Assembly: GCF_000429145.1 (NCBI RefSeq)
Contig: NZ_AUBH01000016.1
Location: 1 to 55,244 of the forward strand
Length of the DNA: 55,244 nt
From: Aestuariibacter salexigens DSM 15300
Lineage (GTDB): Bacteria; Pseudomonadota; Gammaproteobacteria; Enterobacterales; Alteromonadaceae
Direction: 5' to 3'
The notes under the pieces are model-generated. The model did not search any database. It was not told where the DNA came from and saw nothing but the letters and a program-made list of their open reading frames with translations. A program made the position numbers and the translations under genes. Below, one piece after another: positions 9,335 to 18,759 of this stretch (position 1 is its first letter; every line of letters starts with the position of its first letter).

Positions 9335-10618
9335 CTATGACCTCCACTCCGCTGAATTTTTACTTACTTTTGACAAATGTTGTAAACAAGATGCAATGGC
9401 TATTATCGCTGTTATTAACTCGTTATAAGCTGCACTCAATGCGGCACCAGAACACAGAAAACATATTACAGAAAGTCCATAGTATGTGCCCGCCTCTTTT
9501 AGCCATTCGTCATTTTTTATCTTGGAACATTTTTGCAAAGTCTTATAGGCAAGGCCAATCATTAAAAAATACGTAAAAAACCCTAAAAAACCTGTGTCTC
9601 CTAACACCTGAAAATAAATACTGTGCGCAACGTACACTTTAGAAGGGTAAGGACTCGCTATAAAATTCACTGCGTCCCAATTCAGTAGAAGATATTGAAA
9701 AGTTGGGCCATAGCTGGCAGCGTCAAATCCACCACCAAAAAACGGATCTTCCAGCGCCATTAAGAGGTGTAGTTTCCACGCAATCACTCTCCCCATGAAA
9801 GATTCATCTTCAGATAGATTAGAAAATGTGTCAGCACGGTCAGACCAGACAGTCTCAAAAAATAACAAGCTTAAAATTCCAACAGTAACTCCAATCGCGA
9901 TAATTGGCATTTTTTGTTTACTGCGCATTAAGAAAAAGCCAAAAAATACGCACACACCTAACAACGCTCCTCTTGAACCACTACCAAGAATATACGCAGC
10001 GCAAAAAACAACGGCTCCAATTAAGCCTATATTAATCAGTTTATAGGCTCTGTATTGAAGATGTAAGAAATACAATATCGGTAAACACATTAAAACAGCA
10101 AGTGCAGCGAGATTTCGGTCATTGAAAGAGCTACCAATACCAGTGACTACATGTCCACCTCCACTTAGTATGACATAAATTCCCTGAGGCAAAGATATAG
10201 CAACCACTGATAACACCATGGCCCAACAAAGCGCCATGACATGCTTCTTATCATTGACGATTAAAAGTGTGAATAAGAAAAACAACGACGCTTTAATAAA
10301 CCTGTCATACCTATCCCAAACGTGTGGACCATATCCGTCATGTGTTATGCTCGCTATAGTAAGACATATAAAAAATAATAGAAAAGAGCCCGAAATACTG
10401 TCCAACTTAAACTGCTTGGGCTTATCATTTATGAAATATGCAATGATGGTGCAAACTGCAAAAATGAAGTTCCACCGTATAGAAGTTGCGAAACCAAATG
10501 TCCATGCTTGTAAGGGCACGAGCGATGACCACAACCAGAGACTCAAACCAAGATAGGGCCTTCTTAAGGCGAAATAGATGAGAAATGGCAGAACACCTGC
10601 CAACAGTAGATCCCTCAC
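9335..10618 (-). CDS. O-glycosylation ligase / Wzy-like protein, exosortase A-associated
   Basis: A 427-aa polytopic membrane protein (about 10-11 hydrophobic segments) related to O-antigen ligases and polymerases. The opening residues RDLLLAGVLPFLIYFALRRP, the region SFNDRNLAALAVLMCLP and the later GSGSRGALLG loop match the ligase family repeatedly found in exosortase A EPS loci (TIGR03097-type, from memory). A large periplasmic loop lies between about 260 and 340. It could polymerise repeat units or transfer the glycan to protein. The start is a GTG whose G is also the last base of the TAG of a small upstream ORF, with AGAAGG just before it, so translation is probably coupled. Confidence 0.82.
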   Translation of the reverse strand: MRDLLLAGVLPFLIYFALRRPYLGLSLWLWSSLVPLQAWTFGFATSIRWNFIFAVCTIIAYFINDKPKQFKLDSISGSFLLFFICLTIASITHDGYGPHVWDRYDRFIKASLFFLFTLLIVNDKKHVMALCWAMVLSVVAISLPQGIYVILSGGGHVVTGIGSSFNDRNLAALAVLMCLPILYFLHLQYRAYKLINIGLIGAVVFCAAYILGSGSRGALLGVCVFFGFFLMRSKQKMPIIAIGVTVGILSLLFFETVWSDRADTFSNLSEDESFMGRVIAWKLHLLMALEDPFFGGGFDAASYGPTFQYLLLNWDAVNFIASPYPSKVYVAHSIYFQVLGDTGFLGFFTYFLMIGLAYKTLQKCSKIKNDEWLKEAGTYYGLSVICFLCSGAALSAAYNELITAIIAIASCLQHLSKVSKNSAEWRS

Positions 10619-10728
10619 TACCTTCTCATTCTTCTTTTAGCGTCCACTTTGTTATCCATTTGGTTAGCTTTGAAACACAAAAAGACTACCAAAAAAACCA
10701 TCAACAAAAAGCATAACGTAATAACCAT
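10618..10728 (-). CDS. 36-aa predicted membrane peptide coupled to the O-ligase gene
   Basis: A short open frame beginning at ATG 10728 and ending with TAG at 10618-10620; the stop overlaps the GTG start of the downstream ligase by one base. It encodes one strongly hydrophobic segment (residues 1-19, rich in Leu, Val and Phe, with two Cys) followed by a polar and very basic tail ending KRRMRR. This is the layout of a small single-span inner-membrane protein with a cytoplasmic tail by the positive-inside rule. A purine-rich GGGTGAAGAA precedes the start. It fills the only sizeable gap (158 bp) in this part of the operon. No family is recognised, and it could be just a leader ORF coupling translation. 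Confidence 0.5.
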   Translation of the reverse strand: MVITLCFLLMVFLVVFLCFKANQMDNKVDAKRRMRR

Positions 10729-10776
10729 TTCTTCACCCGGCCAGTTGAATTATTTTCCATCGTGGAATACCACAGT

Positions 10777-12096
10777 CTATCTTAATTTATTAACAACGAT
10801 GAGTAACTTACCGTTCTTTGTTAATTCAGGTTTCCCAAAAATAACGTTCCACCGAATTTCAGCAGAAATCTTATCTCCAAAATACTGGATCAATTCGCCT
10901 TTACTTTTTGTGAAATCTCTTCCGACATCTAACACAACATCAATCTCGTCTTGCGTTCTTTGTATAAATTGATACCGGTGAAGTCCATTCAACCACCGCA
11001 TAACCAGTGTTAATCCTGGCATGGTTATCACTTTCCCGGATGGTAATTTAATGATATCCCCAGTTCTACCATCAATTGGGCCAAGCCTCGGCCATTTACA
11101 TTCAAAACCTCTTTGGTCATTCTCAAGCCAGTGTAAGCGGTCTCCTGTCTCATATCGAATAAATGGCATTGCAGAGTTTGTAAAGCATGTAGCTATAGCT
11201 CTGCCCGTCTCACCAGGTTTCCACACTTGATTCCCGTCGTCGTCAATAACTTCTAACACACCTCTGTGAAAAGAGAGATGCAGACCTTGCTGCTCTGGGC
11301 CTTCGCAAGCATGAAGACCACCATCATTGAGACCGTATTGATCTAGTGCTTTCACGCCGTAGAGTTGTTCTATTCGGTTTCTAATCTCCGGCCTAAGTAC
11401 CTCAGCGGTGCATATAATTCCTTTCAATGTTTGCGGTTTGGTGCCTAATTCATTGAGAAACTCACCTAATTGGTGGATGGCGCTAGGATACCCATAAATC
11501 ATTCGGATCTTATGGAAGTGAGGTGACTGAGCAAGGAAGCCAGCCCTATCCAGAGTCAAGTTTGAGCCACTCGTCACCCATCGGTTGATGATTTTATCTT
11601 TCCATGTTCGATTGTCAGATAACCCCGCCCCTACAGACTCTCCGCCAACAATTAAAAAAGGATCGCCGACAGAGTATCCGGCTTTTGTCCATCCGACGTA
11701 CATTTGCGCCCAGGACATCTCTTCATCGAATTTGGTCATTCTGAATATAACGGGACTACCTGTACTCCCGCCAGTTCTCGCCTCACTGTACTTAACCCCC
11801 AGTTTTGTTGTGGTCAAGGACTCAAGCTCGTTTCTCACATCCGCCTTTGTGAGCAGGGGGAGCTGACAGAGCTGTTCGATTGTATTGATTTGAAGCGGGT
11901 CGATACCTGCATCAGCCCAGTGCTTTTGGTAGAATGGCACATATTCCCAGCAATACTTGATGATGTGCTTTAACTTTTCTGTTTGATAATCACGAATTTG
12001 CTCTGCATGCCAATGCGACCTGCTAAGAATTTTGTTCATCAATTTGAGACGAACAGGTACAGCAATATTCATTAAGAGCTTATTAACTTGGCTCAT
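10777..12096 (-). CDS. CapK/PaaK-like adenylate-forming ligase
   Basis: A 439-aa protein of the phenylacetate-CoA ligase-like branch of the AMP-forming superfamily, often annotated CapK in capsule loci. Evidence: the phosphate loop ARTGGSTGSPV near residue 107-117, the DQYGLNDGG segment (A5-like) near 255, and RYETGDRLHW near 315. Members activate a carboxylic acid as acyl-adenylate, probably to acylate or aminoacylate a sugar. It overlaps the upstream acyltransferase by 4 nt (ATGA), with AGGTGA as ribosome-binding site, suggesting that the two act on the same substituent. The acid substrate is unknown. Confidence 0.75.
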   Translation of the reverse strand: MSQVNKLLMNIAVPVRLKLMNKILSRSHWHAEQIRDYQTEKLKHIIKYCWEYVPFYQKHWADAGIDPLQINTIEQLCQLPLLTKADVRNELESLTTTKLGVKYSEARTGGSTGSPVIFRMTKFDEEMSWAQMYVGWTKAGYSVGDPFLIVGGESVGAGLSDNRTWKDKIINRWVTSGSNLTLDRAGFLAQSPHFHKIRMIYGYPSAIHQLGEFLNELGTKPQTLKGIICTAEVLRPEIRNRIEQLYGVKALDQYGLNDGGLHACEGPEQQGLHLSFHRGVLEVIDDDGNQVWKPGETGRAIATCFTNSAMPFIRYETGDRLHWLENDQRGFECKWPRLGPIDGRTGDIIKLPSGKVITMPGLTLVMRWLNGLHRYQFIQRTQDEIDVVLDVGRDFTKSKGELIQYFGDKISAEIRWNVIFGKPELTKNGKLLIVVNKLR

Positions 12097-13193
12097 TTTT
12101 GTTCACCTGGGCTGTTTTTCGGGCTAACTACCCATAACAATAAACTTTTGAGATGAATTTTATTTTTCTCTATCACCAGACTCATCGCATAGATTAAAAG
12201 TGGAATTCCAACTAGAGCAGCAAATGCATGCAACACTGGCGAATCTTTAGGCGTCACTAACGCCGTTAACGCATAAAGTAATGGCAAGTGAAGCAGGTAC
12301 AAAGCAAATGTCATCTGTGAGCCATGTCTAATCCACCCAGATAATTTTTCTTTGAATACATTTTTAGATTGAAAAAAGCGACTTGCTCCAACAAAGTGAA
12401 TGGCTACTAAAGCGCCAAAGATATAATCGTGGAGGATATTTTTAGACTGTGCGTTAAAAAATTGACTGATGGCTTCTGGTACTATCAATCCACTTAATGA
12501 GTCTGTTATCTCTTTAATTGCTGGCTGCATGATAACAATTGCAACAATAAGCGGAGTGAAAGTGATTAGTAGATTATAAGAACTTTTAGTTTCGTTTCGT
12601 CGCTCAATAATGCGATACGCCAGCACTCCGAATAGCCAAATGGGAAAATACAGGAAAATATTTGGCCCCATTAAAATACATACCGCGGCGAAACCAACCC
12701 ATTTTTTCCAGCCTTTTAGGAAAACTAAAATGCCAAAGGCAAGGTAATAGAGCATTTCAAAAGCAATAGACCAAATAGGTGCGTTTGTGTAAAACAGAAC
12801 CTGCTGCCAACTTTGATGAGTCATAAAGAAGATGTTTAAGAACGTATAAACCGGGCCATCAAATTCATGTGCAAACCAATCGATTCGCTCTGGAGCGTAA
12901 TCCGTGACAACTGCTAAACTCAAATAAGTGATTAGCATGGCCGGTATCACAACGGAGTAAATACGTGTGAGGCGGTTAATTGTATATTCTTTGGCGCCTT
13001 CTCCTCTCCCTAAAACGACGTAGGCAATAACAAAGCCAGACAAAACGAAGAATATAATGACAGCTTCATGAGCTGGGAACATCTTGAAACGCCACAACAG
13101 CGGATTGCCGAAAATAATTAAGTGACTAAAGAAAACAGTGAGTGCGGCAGCCAGCCTGAGTGGATCTAAATATACTGAAAACTGGCGATTCAT
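12093..13193 (-). CDS. Acyltransferase 3 family membrane protein (OafA-like)
   Basis: A 366-aa integral membrane protein with about 10 hydrophobic segments. The N-terminus LDPLRLAAALTVFFSHLI has the Arg and His typical of the acyltransferase 3 family (residues about 12-25), and FFVLSGFVIAYV follows. These enzymes move O-acetyl or other acyl groups from the cytoplasm onto polysaccharides at the inner membrane. It is 9 bp downstream of a glycosyltransferase, with a GAGG site near that gene's stop, and overlaps the CapK-like ligase by 4 nt. Likely role: O-acylation of the EPS. Confidence 0.85.
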   Translation of the reverse strand: MNRQFSVYLDPLRLAAALTVFFSHLIIFGNPLLWRFKMFPAHEAVIIFFVLSGFVIAYVVLGRGEGAKEYTINRLTRIYSVVIPAMLITYLSLAVVTDYAPERIDWFAHEFDGPVYTFLNIFFMTHQSWQQVLFYTNAPIWSIAFEMLYYLAFGILVFLKGWKKWVGFAAVCILMGPNIFLYFPIWLFGVLAYRIIERRNETKSSYNLLITFTPLIVAIVIMQPAIKEITDSLSGLIVPEAISQFFNAQSKNILHDYIFGALVAIHFVGASRFFQSKNVFKEKLSGWIRHGSQMTFALYLLHLPLLYALTALVTPKDSPVLHAFAALVGIPLLIYAMSLVIEKNKIHLKSLLLWVVSPKNSPGEQK

Positions 13194-13202
13194 TTCTTTA
13201 CC

Positions 13203-14444
13203 TCACTTACCCAATGCTGAATGTTTCCCCACTCTGTATGGAGTAGTCTCTTTAAACAGGCGATTGAGTTGCGTGATCCTATTATCCCAGTGGTTTTGCT
13301 GTGCGTATCCAAGCAAGTGTTCGGTATCCCAATTACGATGTAAAGCGCCAGTAATTGCTGTACCTAACGCCTCTCTATCATCAAACGGCACGATTGCACC
13401 TAGAGTATCATCGGTTATCACTTCTTTATTGCCACCAACGTCGGTTGCGACAACCGGCGTACCACATGCAAGTGATTCTAATAACACATTAGCCCAGCCT
13501 TCATTGGCCGTTGCCAGAACAAACACATCCGCGGCTGAAAGATAAAGGCTTAATTCTTCTGGGCGTTTTGCTCCACAAAACGTCACCGCATCGGTGAGGT
13601 TCAATTTATCTGACTGCTCTCTCAGCTCAGCTTCGATGTTGCCTTCCAGAGAAGCGCCGCCAACAATAAGGTAGTGCAGATTGGGGTGTTCTTTTTGGAT
13701 ATCTGGCATGCACTCGATGACTCGATGAAAGCCTTTACGCCACACCAAGCCACCAACGGTAATGATAACTTTAGCATCTGGTTGCAAACCAAGTTTTTGT
13801 TTTGCCCCTTTCTTATCAAGCTCTTGGAATTGCTCTGTGTCGATACCATTCCCGACAACTGTGATATGGCTATCTTCAACACCATGCTGTAATGCGACAT
13901 CCTTTAAGCTTTGCGAAACGGCTATGACATGGGATGCCTTAGACCATGCCTGTTTTAATGACGGGAGCTTTTTATGGTCTTTGCTATGGGGCACTTCAGT
14001 GCCACGCATGGTGATGGTTGATGGCAGCCCTACCTCTTCAGCAAGCTGTGTGGCAGCATGCCCGTCAGGGTAGGTAAAATGTGCGTCGATAATATTGATG
14101 TTTCGCTCTTTAACGAGCCTCTTCACAAGCTTACGCGCCCCACGTTGCATAAAAAGAGAATCAAATTGACGAAACAGCAAGGGTAGTGAAAAAAATCGGG
14201 GAAAATATACCTTAACTCCGTCCTGCACTTCCATTTTAGGTGGCATGGGTCGGTAGTCAGGGAAAAACAACTTTATTAGCTCCTGACCAGGAAACCATGG
14301 CACCGGCGATACCACTACGATGTCAGCATACTTGCGCATCCGAAACATGCGTTCGCGCACAAATAGACCTGCCGTCGGCCTTGCAGAGCTTGGGAACAAA
14401 GAGCTAAAAACTAAGAGACTGAGCTCTTTATCGCTTCTGGTCAT
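13203..14444 (-). CDS. Family 4 glycosyltransferase
   Basis: Predicted 413-aa GT-B enzyme. The N-terminal domain has SLLVFSSLFPSSARPTAGLFV and the later INIIDAHFTYPDGHAA acceptor-binding part. The C-terminal domain has KVIITVGGLVWRKGFHRVIE and VLATANEGWANVLLESLACGTPVVA with the EX7E motif. The frame reaches a codon at 14492, but the ATG at 14444 overlaps the TGA of the upstream gene as ATGA and is preferred. It resembles glycosyltransferases of the GT4 group that follow the exosortase-associated sugar transferases in such loci. It most likely extends the same lipid-linked oligosaccharide. Confidence 0.85.
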   Translation of the reverse strand: MTRSDKELSLLVFSSLFPSSARPTAGLFVRERMFRMRKYADIVVVSPVPWFPGQELIKLFFPDYRPMPPKMEVQDGVKVYFPRFFSLPLLFRQFDSLFMQRGARKLVKRLVKERNINIIDAHFTYPDGHAATQLAEEVGLPSTITMRGTEVPHSKDHKKLPSLKQAWSKASHVIAVSQSLKDVALQHGVEDSHITVVGNGIDTEQFQELDKKGAKQKLGLQPDAKVIITVGGLVWRKGFHRVIECMPDIQKEHPNLHYLIVGGASLEGNIEAELREQSDKLNLTDAVTFCGAKRPEELSLYLSAADVFVLATANEGWANVLLESLACGTPVVATDVGGNKEVITDDTLGAIVPFDDREALGTAITGALHRNWDTEHLLGYAQQNHWDNRITQLNRLFKETTPYRVGKHSALGK

Positions 14445-15646
14445 AACAAAGACCGATAAAGGGATTCGTATGGCGCCACTGAGACTTTCCAATTTCGCTG
14501 TTGCTCAACGAACTGAAGTCCGTTGTCAACGATATTATCGTGCTCAGGCGTTTGACTGATTGCAATAATTTTTTCTGCTAGCGCGGATATATCGCCAGCT
14601 GGGAATAGAAAGCCGGTTTTTCCATCTTCAATGAGTTCTTTGTGACCACCCACATCGGATGCGAGCAGCAACTTTTTCTGAGCCATTGCTTCGAGAGGTT
14701 TCAGTGGCGTTACCAACTCAGTCAGTCGCATAGATTTTCTTGGGAAAACCAGCAAGTCTACTAACTCATAGTAATTGTTCACGTCGTCATGAGGAACGCG
14801 TCCAATGAAAACCACATGATTTTCAAGATGTAGTTCTTTGACCAATGCTTTTAGATTAGCGCCTTGCGGGCCTCCGCCGACCAGTAATAACTTGACGTTG
14901 TGTCTTTTCCTTAAAACGGTCGGCAATGCTCGAATGGCTAAATCAATTCCTTCATAGGCATAAAACGATCCCAAAAAACCTAATACATAATTGTCTGTGA
15001 GATCTAACTCTTCGCGAAGTGCTGACACCCTCTCAGGATCAAACTGCTGGCCGGTGAACTTATGTAACTCAACGGCATTTGGGATTTGTGTGATTTTTTC
15101 ACCCGGTACGCCTCGTGCAACCAAATCATCTTTAAGGCCCTGGCAAATGGTCGTGACCGCAGAGGCTCTGTTCACCACATAGTTTTCCATCGCCCGCGTA
15201 AGGCGATAACGCAGATCACCCTCTTTGCATGTACCATGGTCAACTGCAGCATCCTCCCAGAATGCTCTGATTTCATACACAACGGGTATATTCAGCTCTT
15301 TACCTACGTGGCAGGCTGCTACGCCATTTAGAGCCGGTGAATGCGCATGTAAAATATCAGGCCTTTCAATCTGAACAACTTCGTGAATTCGCTTTTTAAG
15401 TGCGTTAATAATGGAAACTTGCTCGAGTAAAGGTAATCTTGATAAAAGCCCTTTTGGTGGTTGCGTACGGTAGAACTCTAAACCATCGATTTCGTCTTTA
15501 TCGCTTACGCTTGCACCTTGTTTCGGGCTGCTTAAATGCGCAGTATCGATACCCATTTCGCGTTGTTGCTTAAGAATTGCACGGCTTCTGAACGTGTAGC
15601 CCGAATGCAAGGGGATGGTGTGGTCAAATATATGTAGTACTTTCAC
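14441..15646 (-). CDS. Exosortase A-associated glycosyltransferase (Stp3-like, GT4)
   Basis: A 401-aa GT-B enzyme. The opening VLHIFDHTIPLHSGYTFRSRAIL is highly characteristic of the third sugar transferase in exosortase A EPS loci (TIGR04063-type, from memory). The donor domain shows YVLGFLGSFYAYEGIDLAI, LLLVGGGPQG and KPLEAMAQKKLLLASDVGGHKE. The start is GTG, 12 bp past the stop of the Stp1-like gene, with AGGA close upstream; it gives the expected N-terminus. Together with the two related transferases and the amidotransferase it forms the core sugar-assembly block of the locus. Confidence 0.87.
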   Translation of the reverse strand: MKVLHIFDHTIPLHSGYTFRSRAILKQQREMGIDTAHLSSPKQGASVSDKDEIDGLEFYRTQPPKGLLSRLPLLEQVSIINALKKRIHEVVQIERPDILHAHSPALNGVAACHVGKELNIPVVYEIRAFWEDAAVDHGTCKEGDLRYRLTRAMENYVVNRASAVTTICQGLKDDLVARGVPGEKITQIPNAVELHKFTGQQFDPERVSALREELDLTDNYVLGFLGSFYAYEGIDLAIRALPTVLRKRHNVKLLLVGGGPQGANLKALVKELHLENHVVFIGRVPHDDVNNYYELVDLLVFPRKSMRLTELVTPLKPLEAMAQKKLLLASDVGGHKELIEDGKTGFLFPAGDISALAEKIIAISQTPEHDNIVDNGLQFVEQQRNWKVSVAPYESLYRSLL

Positions 15647-15658
15647 GCGTCCTGCCCA

Positions 15659-16876
15659 TTAGTGCGTAGCTGTTGAACTCATATCAAAATATCCAACAAG
15701 GTCACTTAATGCCTTGCTCCATTGGTACTGATGCAAAATCTTGCGATTATTCTCCGAACCGATGTTTTGTCTCTCTTCACCGTTCTCTAGCAACGTTATC
15801 ACTTTTTCTGCAAATATCTTACTAACATCTGTGACAAAGTCTTTTTGTAGCTCAGGTAATGCAATACCTTCCGCCGCCATAGGTGTCATTACCACCGCTT
15901 TTCCCATCGCCATTGCCTCTAAGACTTTGTTCTGGATGCCCCTTGCTATCTGCATAGGAGCGACACTGATTGTTGCTTTTGCAATATAGGGACGCACGTC
16001 ATCTACTTTGCCAGTTACTGTTACTCCGGCTACTGAACCAAGTTCTTTGATGTCATCTGTGGGGTTTGCCCCGACAATAAAAAATTGAAGCGTTGGATAC
16101 TTGGCTATTAATGTTGGCCAGACATGCTTAACGAACCAGATAACAGCATCGACGTTTGCCCAATAGTCCATCGCGCCGGTAAAAACAATTGAAGACGACT
16201 CATCATCAGAGCCTGTTTTTTCTTGCGGAACAAAATACTCTACGTCAACACCGTTAGGCATCGCAGCGATGCGATTTGAAAGGCTAACTGGCGCGATGTC
16301 TCTGAAGTAGTCCGCTTCTTGTGCTGATACGAAAATACTCTTGTTGAATTCAGCGCAAATCTTGATTTCGTAATCTTGCAAAAGTCTTGCTTCTCGGGCG
16401 TACACCCATGACATCGGAAAACTGCCGCGCTTTGAATATTGACGCCATTTGTCAGAGTCGACGTCGACAAAATCAATCACTCGGCTATGATTTTTAAATT
16501 TATCGCCTTCAACATACTGTGCCATGGATGAGGAAAACACGAAGATATCTACGTCTGTGTCCCCTTTCGTCGTTTGCGCCACGAAGTTGCTAATTGATTT
16601 TGACTTGAAATACTCCAATGTCAGTGGCTTTCCAGTAACAAAGCCCAAAGCGCTGAAAATAGTATGACGTAATTTCGGCAGCGGGACTAAACAAACATTT
16701 GAACAATACTTATCTAGCTCGCTGGCAAACTGCCAGTCCTGTACATCGTCAACAAACGCCGCAAGGTGAATATCGTAGTGCTCACTCAACGTCTTTAGAA
16801 TATTAAAGCTGCGGATCTTATCACCCTTATTGGGCGGGAAAGGGATACGATGGCAGAGGAACAACAGCTTCTTCAT
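15659..16876 (-). CDS. Exosortase A-associated sugar transferase (Stp1-like, GT4)
   Basis: A 405-aa GT-B protein. The first residues KLLFLCHRIPFPPNKGDKIRSFNIL are diagnostic of the Stp1 sugar transferase of EpsH1/exosortase A systems (TIGR03087-type, from memory). Later motifs: SIVFTGAMDYWANVDAVIWF and FFIVGANPTDDIKELG, then ISVAPMQIARGIQNKVLEAMAMG, the nucleotide-sugar site. The start overlaps the TGA of the amidotransferase gene as ATGA. It is predicted to be cytoplasmic, adding one sugar of the repeat unit. Confidence 0.88.
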   Translation of the reverse strand: MKKLLFLCHRIPFPPNKGDKIRSFNILKTLSEHYDIHLAAFVDDVQDWQFASELDKYCSNVCLVPLPKLRHTIFSALGFVTGKPLTLEYFKSKSISNFVAQTTKGDTDVDIFVFSSSMAQYVEGDKFKNHSRVIDFVDVDSDKWRQYSKRGSFPMSWVYAREARLLQDYEIKICAEFNKSIFVSAQEADYFRDIAPVSLSNRIAAMPNGVDVEYFVPQEKTGSDDESSSIVFTGAMDYWANVDAVIWFVKHVWPTLIAKYPTLQFFIVGANPTDDIKELGSVAGVTVTGKVDDVRPYIAKATISVAPMQIARGIQNKVLEAMAMGKAVVMTPMAAEGIALPELQKDFVTDVSKIFAEKVITLLENGEERQNIGSENNRKILHQYQWSKALSDLVGYFDMSSTATH

Positions 16877-18759
16877 AACTCATTTGCCTTGAAGAACAAT
16901 CCTAGATTCAATAATGCCCACAATGGCATACCGTTATCTCGCCTGCCGCTCATATGATCGTTCACAAGCTTCGTAAGCGCTGCCGGTGAGAATAATTCCG
17001 TATGTTTTGCCAATATCTCAATACTGTCGTTGAGCTTGGATTTAAGAGGGCCTTTTAGCCACTCAGACACAGGCACACTGAAGCCCATTTTATCTCTGTA
17101 GAGAATGTCTTGTGGTAAATGAGGCTCCATTGCCTTTTTAAACCCTACTTTCCCCTCTCGCCTGGTGATATTCTCAGAAGTTGGAATAGAGAAGGCCCAC
17201 TCAACAAATTCGTGGTCCAACATCGGTACTCGCACTTCTAGACTATTTGCCATACTCGCTCTGTCGACCTTGACCAAAATGTCACCCGGCAGCCAGGTTT
17301 TAAAATCAAGGTATTGAGCAAGTTTGACGGGACATGTGATTTGCTTGTCCCTAAGGGCTTCATCATAAACTCGCTTAGATGTATAGCCATTCAATTGGTC
17401 TTTAAATCCGTCTGCATACAACCCGAATCTGTCATCCGTTCGTAAAATACTGACTGAATTCAGATATCCATCCGACGCTGACATGGCAAGGCTTTGCAGT
17501 GTCGTTTTGGCACGCAGAAAACGAGGTGCCCAGTCTAGCTTCGGGTAGAGCTTGCTAAGTGGTTTAATAATGAGCTGTCGAACCCAATTGGGGAGCTTTG
17601 TTCGTGCGTTGGCTTCAGCCTGCTGGAAACGATATCGACGGTAACCAGCGAACAATTCATCGCCGGCATCACCAGATAGCGCCACCGTCACATGCTTTCG
17701 AGCCATTTCGCACACTAGATAAGTTGGGATCGCAGAATTATCTGCAAAGGGCTCGTCATAAATGTGAGGAAGCCTATCTAGCAATTCAAAGTGTTCACCA
17801 CTGACCACTTCCAGGTGATGTTCTGTGGCGCAATGATCTGCAACTTTTTTCGCGAAGTCTGACTCGTTAAATTCGGGCACATCAAAGCCTATCGCACAGG
17901 TTTTGACTGGAGTTGACCGCAGTTGACTCATCATTGCCACGACACTGCTAGAATCAACCCCCCCAGATAAAAATGCTCCAAGTGGTACTTCAGACTCGAG
18001 TCGGTCTCCCACCACCTGCTTGAGCTTTTCAGCGAGGAGTTCGGGAACATCACTAGCGATGCTGCTCGCCTCTAATGGTAGATCCCAATATTGGCGTATC
18101 GAAGGTTGGTTTGAGTGAGCCCGGTTGAAATAAAGATAATGGCCTGCGGAAAGTTTATGAACGTTCTTATAGATTGACTTGGGCTCAGGCACATAACCAA
18201 ACGTCAAATAGTCTTCGATTGCAGCAGGCTCGATTTGTTTGATGAATTTGGGATGTCGAGTGAGTACTTTAAGCTCAGAGCCAAAGACCCAACATCCGCT
18301 TTCGACTTCACAATAATACAAAGGTTTTTCACCGAACCTGTCTCTGGCAATAAACAGCTCCTGTGTGTTTGTATCCCAGATTGCAAAGGCAAACATACCA
18401 TTTAAATAATCAACGCACTTTTCACGCCACTCTTCCCAGGCGTGAACGATGGTTTCGGTATCACTGTGCGTTTTGAATAGGTGGCCTTTCTCGACAAGGG
18501 TTTGTTTGACAGCTTTGTGATTGTAGATTTCACCATTAAAGACGATGACTACCGAGTTGTCTTCGTTAAACAGAGGTTGCTGGCCACTGCTCAGGTCAAT
18601 GATGGAGAGCCGTCTGTGACCTAACCCAATACCATCTCCAAAGTAGTACCCTTCTTCGTCTGGGCCTCGATGGGATTGTACGCGGTTCATCTCTTTGAGC
18701 AAAGCTTCATCGATATTGCGCTTTGCGTCACTGCAGTAGATACCACTTATCCCACACAT
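16873..18759 (-). CDS. Exosortase A-associated amidotransferase (asparagine synthetase-like)
   Basis: A 628-aa class II glutamine amidotransferase. The N-terminal domain starts MCGISGIY with catalytic Cys2 and has RGPDEEG (31-37) and NGEIYN (75-80) for glutamine binding. The synthetase domain has the ATP-pyrophosphatase loop SGGVDSS at 265-271 and the later GDAGDELFAGYRRY and KVDRASMANSLEVRVPMLD segments. It resembles AsnB, but in exosortase A loci this paralogue (TIGR03108-type, from memory) probably amidates a uronic acid or other carboxylate of the EPS. That would fit the presence of a UDP-ManNAcA pathway in the same locus. Overlaps one base with stp2 (TAATG). Confidence 0.88.
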   Translation of the reverse strand: MCGISGIYCSDAKRNIDEALLKEMNRVQSHRGPDEEGYYFGDGIGLGHRRLSIIDLSSGQQPLFNEDNSVVIVFNGEIYNHKAVKQTLVEKGHLFKTHSDTETIVHAWEEWREKCVDYLNGMFAFAIWDTNTQELFIARDRFGEKPLYYCEVESGCWVFGSELKVLTRHPKFIKQIEPAAIEDYLTFGYVPEPKSIYKNVHKLSAGHYLYFNRAHSNQPSIRQYWDLPLEASSIASDVPELLAEKLKQVVGDRLESEVPLGAFLSGGVDSSSVVAMMSQLRSTPVKTCAIGFDVPEFNESDFAKKVADHCATEHHLEVVSGEHFELLDRLPHIYDEPFADNSAIPTYLVCEMARKHVTVALSGDAGDELFAGYRRYRFQQAEANARTKLPNWVRQLIIKPLSKLYPKLDWAPRFLRAKTTLQSLAMSASDGYLNSVSILRTDDRFGLYADGFKDQLNGYTSKRVYDEALRDKQITCPVKLAQYLDFKTWLPGDILVKVDRASMANSLEVRVPMLDHEFVEWAFSIPTSENITRREGKVGFKKAMEPHLPQDILYRDKMGFSVPVSEWLKGPLKSKLNDSIEILAKHTELFSPAALTKLVNDHMSGRRDNGMPLWALLNLGLFFKANEL

